From NCBI RefSeq assembly GCF_001949145.1, contig NW_019091368.1:2662694-2673759 (forward strand): a DNA stretch of 11,066 nt, in the 5' to 3' direction. The stretch comes from Acanthaster planci. Lineage: Eukaryota; Echinodermata; Asteroidea; Valvatida; Acanthasteridae. A program made the position numbers and the translations under genes. Positions 1-9,100 of the stretch are shown here, one piece after another (the stretch's first letter is position 1; every line of letters starts with the position of its first letter). The notes under the pieces were generated by a model, which saw only the letters and a list, made by a program, of their open reading frames with translations, was not told the origin of the DNA and did not search any database.

Positions 1-59
1 TGAGGTGTTTACCAACTGACCCAAAGAGTGACTTCATCATAGGGGGGTTAATGATTTAC
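1..59 (-). other. Intron 12, 5' part only
   Basis: The donor GTAAAT is at 59-54. The intron runs off the window. I see nothing else in it. Confidence 0.75.
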
Positions 60-115
60 CTGTAGCTGCAGCTGCCTGGCCGCCTGAACTTGCTCCTGTG
101 CAACTGCTGCTTTGT
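60..115 (-). CDS. Coding exon 12: Ala/Gln-rich helical segment (last exon in window)
   Basis: The acceptor is CTCCCACAG|ACAAA and the donor TACAG|GTAAAT. The 56 nt run from phase 1 to phase 0. With the T carried from exon 11 the product reads YKAAVAQEQVQAARQLQLQ (504-522), which looks like a charged, Gln-rich helix. No domain is recognisable. It is accepted because both splice sites are good, the phase fits and codon choice resembles exon 11. The gene continues beyond the left edge. Confidence 0.8.
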
Positions 116-3100
116 CTGTGGGAGTGAAACACGGGCACAGAGTTCAGAAAAGATCAATTTACCTTCACCAAGATGAGTATGGACTGTGTAGCTTGCTGAG
201 AATCAGGAAGCTGAAGCTTGCCAGGTCAGCCTCTCTTCCAGCATCCATGCAAATGGCCCGACGATGCCCTTGTCTTACTTTAAACCAACTCCATTTTTCA
301 ACCACATTATTGAAACCAACAGGGGTAGCAATCAGTGCACAGTTCACATACATTATTACATGTAGTTGGTAACAGTCTGCGTGAAGTAATATTTTGTAAA
401 TGGGCCATTTTTGGAGTAGTTGTTCCGATTTTTAGCAAATTGTTAACTGCTACTAACATTGTTGTCTGTCAGCTTGTATGACGCCAGATCCCTGGGTTAT
501 CGCTTGAGCCACCGTGTTTGACCCCGCGAGGGCATCCTGCACCTGGAACCCGGCCTGGTCTGCTGGTAACTGGCTGGCGGCCGACTGCACCACGTAGGAC
601 TGGTAGGCAAACTGCTGGGAACTGGTCAGCTGGGTGGCATCCACGGCGGCCTGCTGGAAGTACAGCGTGGTGGTGGCTGGGGTATCGGAGGAAGGTTGAG
701 TGCTGGCCACACCTTCTTGAGAGCCATACTACAAGAGAAAAGAGAAATCAGAAGTTGCAACACGAATCCATCCCAGGTACACATTCTATAGTGTACTACC
801 AGCTGTGATTCACCTTCCTCAAGCCAACAAAATCCTTCAAACACTCATAATATTTTGAAGGATATCGCAGACATAGGGGAAATGCATGCTGAAGCTTTAC
901 ACACAAAATAAACTCTAGACAGTTTTTTTAAGGCTTCACGCCTGCCGTAAAAAAAAATCCCACAGAAACCTTACAAATGTTGTAAAACTTCACTGCCAAA
1001 CTTGGACTTCAATTACCAAACTCTTTTGTAAAGTTTCAAGTCTGCTTCAGAGATATTCTTCAAAAAATCTGACCACCAGCTGAAGACACCACGAATGGTG
1101 GACAAAGTGTCACCACAAGTATTAACAAGGTACATGAATATACATGTCTTTGGGCAACAGAGGTTGTACATGGCAGCCATCTTTCTGGTAACCGCTTTTG
1201 TTATGGACAGAGAGCACAATAGGTCTACTCATATGTATCCCTGTGAAACAAAACCTCTTACCAGAAAAATGGCAGCGATGCACAACCGATGCACAATCAG
1301 AATCACTGAAAAACGTTTCAGTGACAGAGAACCTCAAGAGTGTAATTCAGAACACTTACATCGGTCCATTTTGTGTCTGCGGCAGGAGGAGTGGCCATTT
1401 TTGTCTCCTCGGGCAGGTGCTGTTTGCAGAAGTGAACAGACACTGCCAGAAAAAGAGGACGACGTTAACATTTGAAATAACGCACTGTTGCAATGATCAC
1501 GACTCGCGTTCAAATTATAATTCGGAGCATCTGGAAGCCTTTGAAAAATGCCGCTCCTGGCTATTACCAGGGGTACGGCAATGCTGCTTCCTACACTAGA
1601 TAACTTAGCTCTTGTTTGTGATGCACTGTAACTTAGGCCTGATTTTCAGCTATGAGACATGAAGAAGTTCAACGATGTCTAACAATTCTGAAAGCAGTTT
1701 CTAAACAAACTACACACTGCATCTGGGATGCATTAAAAAGGGGGCAACTGAAAAAAACCTCTTTAAAATGAAGAAATTCGGGAACTTCTTACAAATTTCT
1801 TTACCTTGTTTCCCATCAATCTGCAACGGTGGCTGCATGGAAGCTATGATGTTCATGAGGTAAGTGGCGGTCTCCACAGTGTCTACCTCCACGTAGCAGT
1901 AGCCACGCGAGGTGCGCGTCAGCGTGTCCCGGGCTATGCTGATGTTCATCTTGGCCGAGGAGATGTACTCCAAGACCTTGGTCACTGTCTCCTCGGTCGT
2001 CAGTGCGTCTAAGCCCATCAGGATCAATACTTCAAGGACAAGGAAAATTGGCCTTTGACATCCTTAACAATATCAGTAACATGGTCACACCCTTTTTTTT
2101 TTAATAATGGTTGGCTTGCCATTCAACAAGAAACTGTGAAACAGTACCAGTTCAGGGATTTCACTGTCGTTTCTACTCATGTCCCTAAGGTCCAGCGCAC
2201 GATCCCTTTTATAGCCAACAAAATGCACACTACAAGCCACGCTTTTGCAGATAAATGGACGGGAAATCGCAACCTCAGTTCCCTCGCCCCACTTTCACTG
2301 ACAGGCCACAGTGTACCCTGGAAAGTTGCTACGCACGGGATCAGCACCACTGGAGCATACTTTATAGTGTAGAACATCAAGCTCATCACACTTGACACGG
2401 CACAGACCACTGCAGTGGTATTTCTTGAAGTACATGTTTTCCTTAATTATTACACATGGGATAAAAGTGGCTAGGCTCATACTTTCCATTCCATCTTTTA
2501 CCATTAAGAGGGATTCAGTTCTACATTTTGAGGTTTTACATCTGGGCAAAATTTAACCATTTTTACTTACAAAATCCTACAGCAGGGAATACAAAAAAGT
2601 GTTTTTTTTCCTCACCATTTGAGGCCACATCCCCTATTTCACTGTAACGCTCCGAATCTGTGGATGAAAAAGCCAGAGTAAGCACTGCTGTTTGAAAATT
2701 TTAAAACGACACAACCTTACCCCCTGAAAATTGAAAATTTACAACTTTTCTGGAGTTTGCGGTGTCTTTCTGTAGCAAGGCATTTCTCTGGAATATCACA
2801 AGGATGCCAGGAAAATTCTGAGAGCTGATTTCAATTTGAACATCTGGACAATCTCCAATTAAAAAAACACACCAAAGCCATCCAAGTTTATCCTTTCTTT
2901 CCATTCTTCAAAAACCTTGAAACTTCAGACGTCAGGACTAAGAATGTCAATTCAAGTTTTAGATTCTTAGAGTTTCACGTTTCTAAAATTAAATTCGAAA
3001 GCATTCGGCAAATTTGTGGCATTCTATGGGGCTCTCTTGACATGTTTCTCCAAGTGGTATTTTGCTACTGACTCGATTTTCATGAAAAAGAGAAAAAAAA

Positions 3101-6100
3101 TAGGGTTTTATAACAAGAACATTCTGGAAGATTAGGCCCGTGTTTCACAACCAATATTCCCTTTACATCAGTTTTTAGTTTGAAATTTTTGTGCACGGTC
3201 GTTTTTCAGCAATTTCAATTCACACCCTTAGTCAAGACGTCACCACGGCAGAGCACCGAGGGCTTGGACAGGAGAAGAAATCTACTGTCAGGTTGACTGA
3301 CCGGAATGTCCAGTGTATCCTTAGCAGGGTTCTTACCGTCTTTGCTGACGCTACACTTGAAGCAAAACTCTCTCCGCTTGAAGTTATGCGTACCGCACTA
3401 AGGTGAAAATAATAAGCAATATAGAACATGCCGCACTGAGCCTAAGGGTCTGGAAACCAGACCTTCCTGGCACACTGAAATAGCACTCGCTTCCTGTGGT
3501 AAAGTACAACATACCAGTCGTGTATGCTGTGCAAATAAAGACTTCAGTCAATTGTTTTCTTTAGCTTGATGCAAGGGGAAGCATTTACTTTTCATCTGAA
3601 TTCATCCCAACTGAATTCTGAATACCTAAGTGTCGTGATGGAAGTTCCATGATTTCTTATTTTGTTACCAACTCCCTGTGCCTAATTTGAACAAATTTCT
3701 TGTCCAAAACTTGTGCACAAAGGGAGACAGTTTTATGTAAATCAACATGCCAGCTGACTGATTTTGAATGAAAGGAAAATTTTTTACATAGGGATTTTGC
3801 CCCCCCCCAAAAAAAAAACCACCATACGCACAAAAACACACAACAAAACTCTACAGCGCCCTCATACGTTTTCTTTGTTTGTGCACTGAAGTCCAATAAT
3901 ATGTTACTTGTGAGCATGAGGCAACAGATTGGCGGGTACCAGATCTAAAAGGGTCACATGGAACAATGGACCCAAATATGGACATGTTCACATTTACAAC
4001 GCAAGGTTCCAGCTGGTTCCAGAGTTTGAATCAAAGCCAATGTTGTTGCCAGGTTCATCTTACTTGTAACCAAATGTTCTTCATGTTTTTCCTCACCGAA
4101 CAATCCAATTTGTACCCTAACTCCCTAGGGCGTGCACAAAATCATATTAAAATTGGAGGATTCAGGGTTGTTAGGGTCAATATGATGCCCTGCTTATAAC
4201 AAGGAACAATTTTGAGCTCACGTCTTTGCATGCTTTGATTTCCAATACAACGACCCTGTTATGAAGGTGTTCAACTGCATTTGATGACCGAGAGCTGGAA
4301 CCTTGTGAGAAATACAACTGTCAAGCTGTCTTAGTTTACCGCAGTGCCAACTCCACATTCATGGGCAAAGCTTTTTAATTAATGCCGCATGCATGGCTAT
4401 CATAGAAGAGGTGTCTGTAATGTGTACTAGCCGACGTACGGTGCAGTCGTTAAGTTTCATTGCAGAGCTGCAGCATAGGCTGCACAGGTTTTGCGAGGCA
4501 CAACACGCGCAATGATGGTCCCTACCCTCCTAGGATCCTCCAAAACCTCCAAGGAGCACTTTGCAGGAGTTTGATTGATTGAAGAAGGCTGAGGCCAACC
4601 ACTCTTACACTGCATAGGATGCGTTGCTTTTTTCTTTTGAAGTTTAAACACAAAGAATGTGTGACTGGCTTTCGGCACTGTTTGACTTCACATAATTCAG
4701 TGCGATTCCATGCAACAGGAGTTAGCATTTAAACGAAACAAATGCACAAAAGACGGTGCTGTCTCTCCTCGTAATGACTTTTAAGTCTTTTCACAGTTAC
4801 ACTCCACTTGTATCGAGTCAGCACTTTGGTAATTTGACACAGCTTGACGTCCACAGCGACAGCAGACGACAACCAACGCTGGTAAATACCTGTGAGCAGA
4901 ACCAATCTTCCTCCCTGTCCTTGTTGGAGCTGTACACCAGCTGGGTGTCCTGTCCCACCAGGTCAATGCGCCCCTGCAACAAGACAAACCCACAGATCCC
5001 AAATGAGCAAACGTGAACCACCGCTGACAACGTTCACCCTTGGAACTTGTGTTTCAACCGGATAGCCCAGTGACTGGACACAGGAAAGCGTTAGGTCATA
5101 CTCACGCACTGGTGAGTATTGTTCCCTGAACCCACGAGTGTAAAAGAAGGAACTACGACAGAGAAACGTTTCTCGTTCTGTCCTTAGACACGGAGAGATT
5201 CCGGCTCTGCCTCTGTGCACGGGGGCGCCGACTGGAATTATAGCAATTCTCAGTGTTGTGCACACGTGGTATTTCTCTGTGAAAATCTGTACATGTATTA
5301 TGGATACATGGACATAGATTTCCCAGCATTTTTTGCCCGCAGCGAGTCAACAAATGGTTGCATACGCATTATCACAACAAACCTATCCAAAATCAGCCTG
5401 AGAAAAAAATCAACTATTGGAAGATATAAAATATTACGTCACACATCCTAAAAAACATCACAGCACTCAGTCCCTAATAAGCACTGAAAAATTCCACTTC
5501 TTGGAACATGGGCGCAGAGAATGTTCATTCCAAATTGTTTTGACAATAAAACACATTTCTACAAAATGTTCAACATTTAAGATGCAGCTTCTTCTCAAAT
5601 TGCTCAGCCATTTCAGTAACAGAGAAGTAAAACGTTGTCAAAGCAGTTACATGGTTTGAAGTTTCCGGTGGGAATATTTAATCTATCATAACTTTGCACG
5701 CTTACTTGGCAATAGTTTACGACAAAAGTAAACAAAAATACTTTGTATGTTTGTACTAAAAGCTAAGTCCATCGTAAGTTCTTCACAAATCAAATTTTGA
5801 GTTATTCCAAAGTTGAAACCACATTCAGAGTCACAAGTAACTGCGAGTGAACAACGGCGCCCTTCTACTGCAGTTAATTTTGAGAGCTTGACATTTTTCG
5901 GGTGGACTTGCAAAGGACATGTATTAAGTGAACACTTAGTTAATTCCACAACCTCCTGATACATATTCTACTAGCAACCTGCTGAACCCGTCAGGAACCA
6001 ACAGAAATTGTCTACTGCTGGGCCTTGCTCAGTTCAGCGTACTTACTTTGGGGTTCATGATAAAATTGTTTCCGATGCGAGTTCAGTGTCTACTTTCAGA

Positions 6101-9100
6101 TTTCTCAGTATACATTACTTCGGCATTTTTCCCCAGCAACTTTTTTTAAGGACAACTCAAGGAGTCTGTACACTTGGAAAAACTTTTTGGCTGACTTTGA
6201 CCTTTGAACTTCCACAACAGGATCTTGCAAATGCATCTTGCACAGGCATAAAACAATTTCTTTGGAAGCTACGGGCCTGATATTTCTGACAAATGTTGAT
6301 AAATCCTACTGTTATTCTTGAAATACATAACTACCTTTAAAGAACATGAAATAAATGTAAACCTCCCTTTACTTAAAATAAACCGCAAACCTCAACTCAG
6401 CGAGCCCTGTGTTGAAACATGAATCGATGATCGCTAACACAACTCGCCGATTTGCTTCGCGCCGTGTACAACGTGTATGTTTGTGAAATCTGGAGTATGG
6501 AAATTGGGAGGGGGGCCCCACAGGTCGTTGACCATTTCCTTTTACAGGGGAAAGGTCACAATTTTGAGTTTCTTTTTAAGTGTGGGCTTGTTTGAGCTTA
6601 CCATGCAAGGAAGAGAACATCAAAGGAACACAGGTTTTCGGCTTTCTTTTACCAGTAAATTTTTGCCCCAAATCTATCCTCAAAAGTAAGTGTGTATGGG
6701 TGAGCTTTCCTCGCACTGAGAGGGAAATTTCTTGTGTACAGAGAGCCGAGACTGAGTGGTGGGGACAAACATTTGTGCCGTATCATTTTCCGTCCCAACA
6801 ACATCTATGTTTCAACATGTGCAGTCCCTAGAACGAAGGAACAAGTATGTATGCTCGACTGGGGAGTGTTGTATGAAAACAGAAAGGGAAGCACAGCACC
6901 TCGTCCTCTGAGGTGTGGCAATTCACGACTGAGTGTACATGTAATGAGCGTGTTTGTATGTGTATTTGTATGTGTGTGTGTCTGACAAAAATTTGAGCTA
7001 CAGACATGCAGGAAAGTACACGGAACCTGGTTCTCTTCCATCCACCGTTGGGCGTCGGGCAGGAACTGAAACTCCACAAAGGCAAAGCCCCTGGATACAC
7101 CTAGAGGCGGGGAGGCACAACAACATTCAGAACAGCAGGGTGTTAAAATGCAAAACAAGACTTCTGACAAGCCAATCTCTACACCCGAGTCAGGGCACCC
7201 CACAGCGGGGTCCACCACACTTTGTGAGTGTGTGTGTGTGTGTGGGGGAGGGTCTGCTGTTAGTTCATTTCAACAGGGCCGCTCATGCGTGATTCCAGTT
7301 CTTGGCTTACACTAGTACCCTGCCTGTTAAGCGTTAATGTTGTGCTGCTAACATCCTTCCTAGCATCCACAGAAAATCAAGAAAAAATATTCCAGCTCCT
7401 GAATTTACCTCAAGTGAGAAGAAAAAAGGTACGCATTTGATCATTTTTATTTTTTTAATCAAAGACAAAAACAAAATTTTGTTGATTAGCAGGCTGAGAT
7501 GTCCAAGAAAAATTGTCCAGTCACCACCAGGGGAGATTAACGCATAGTGCAAGAATATCAAATAGGGCTTCTATGGTTTTCACAACACTCAAACGATGCA
7601 TCGGCAGCAGACAAACACAGCACTTATTTGCTGTGAAGGCTGTAACTTTCCCATTATGCATTACATGAGACAAAGTTAGGTCAGCAGTTTCGTCTTCCAA
7701 GAGAGCCATCATAATTTTTATTTTTTTACATCCTGAACACTTTTAAAACTTACCTTCAGTCCACTGAAACAAGTAAATGCGTTTAACCACACGGTTCAAA
7801 GATACTATTTCTCTTAGGTCGGCAGACAAATTGGAAATGAGCAAATTGTCTCAGGAAGCACACAATGCAGAGACAAATTTATTTAAATACACATCAATCC
7901 CTTGAGAGAAAACAAGAAACCAATCCTGACAGGACAAAAAAACATACAAAGAAAAAAAATCATATCTCCCCTGCTGGAAAATGGAGGATCATTGAAAGCC
8001 AAGAGTTGGAATCATGCACAGGTCCGTTGGGAGGCAGGGGTGACCCGGATTATTGACCGCGCGGGACGGCAGGGGGGGGAGACAACGAAAAACATCGCTG
8101 TGTGTTCTCACCTGTGTCACGATGTTTGACCAGTCGCACGTCTTTGATTGGAGCTCCAAACATCTGCAGTACAGTTCGGATCTAGAGGAAAATGAAAACA
8201 ATAGTTACATAACATTTAGAAATGAAACCTTATTTCCTGTTTGAACTGCTTCGACAGAACCACTTACATACACTCACTTACCACAGAATTAGACTTCTGA
8301 TGAAGTTAAATCTACTAAGTACGTGCATGTTTCATTTGACAAAACAGCCACTAACAATGAGGGACAGTTGTCGCATATTTGCAAGGCCTTAGAGAACTTG
8401 AAACCCTCTATTAAATTAAGCACAAGTTAACTGCACTGAAGGTTGAACTAAGTTCAGACATTTCAATGATTTGACTTTCACTGCATGAAGGCAAAGACAA
8501 ATGTGAACTGAAATCACATGACACAACACTGCAAACGCCACTTACATCGCGATCTGTGATAGAACTGTGTAGGTTTTTCAGCATGACTGTGCGGCTGGGC
8601 TTCTCCTTGGCCGGGCCCCGGTCTCGGTCCCGACCTTCCCTGTGCCGCTCGTCACCATCCATCCGGTCCCCACGCCTGTCGCCACGTCTCTGCCCCCGCC
8701 TGTCATCCGAGCGGTCACCGCGCCTCTCACTGTGTCTCTCATCGTACCTGTCCTCGTATCTATCGCTGTCTCTCCCCTCGTATCTGCTCTGGTATCGGTC
8801 TTCGTTCCTCGAGTATCTCTTGGCGTCATCATACTTATCACGACCATATCTATCCTCGGTCCTTCTATCATCATATCCTTCACTGCGTTGTTCATTTCTT
8901 CTATTAGCCTGGAATGACTGTATACAATCAAAGCCAATGAAACTCTGTTGTCGCTCAAAACACTCATGACTTCTTCTGAAAATTGTGCAAAAGAACGAAC
9001 CTCCAAACGTTTGTTCAAAATTAAGTTATGAATTCAGATAAATGTACAAAGTGCTATTTGACTCTTTTTCTGATTGTTTGAGTTTTTGTCAAACTACAGC

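Larger units (their letters stand above)
729..1359 (-). other. Intron 10 (631 nt) with inverted repeats
   Basis: GT-AG intron between exons 10 and 11. It contains a 41-nt-arm imperfect inverted repeat (1162-1287) and a small perfect hairpin (1303-1324), both near the donor. Plus-strand open frames crossing this intron and exon 10 show no recognisable protein. Confidence 0.85.
3398..4889 (-). other. Intron 6 (1492 nt), splits the zinc finger
   Basis: GT-AG intron between the second and third bases of nothing: it falls cleanly between codons 276 and 277 (phase 0), separating the first zinc-ligand Cys from the other three. It contains a C9A10 run (3800-3818) and, at 3430-3545, a hairpin followed by AATAAA that may be the tail of an old retroelement. 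Open frames here show no recognisable protein. Confidence 0.85.

Noticed and set aside
1095-1599. Plus-strand open frames of 126 and 133 codons.
   Set aside because: They overlap minus-strand exon 10, show no domain or codon bias, and cross the intron inverted repeat.
4522-4728. Minus-strand frame with LCLNFKRKKQRILC, first taken as the rest of the zinc finger.
   Set aside because: Cys and Asn spacing does not fit the RanBP2 finger, and exon 7 at 3397-3337 gives the exact pattern with good splice sites.
5686-5964. 92-codon minus-strand open frame in intron 5.
   Set aside because: RRM1 reads continuously from exon 5 to exon 6 without it, and it has no domain-like content.
8556-9018. Long open frames of 91 to 146 codons on the plus strand and in a second minus frame over exon 3.
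   Set aside because: They are shadows of the repetitive Arg/Asp/Tyr codons. The correct minus frame continues into RRM1 across a good splice junction; the others lead nowhere.
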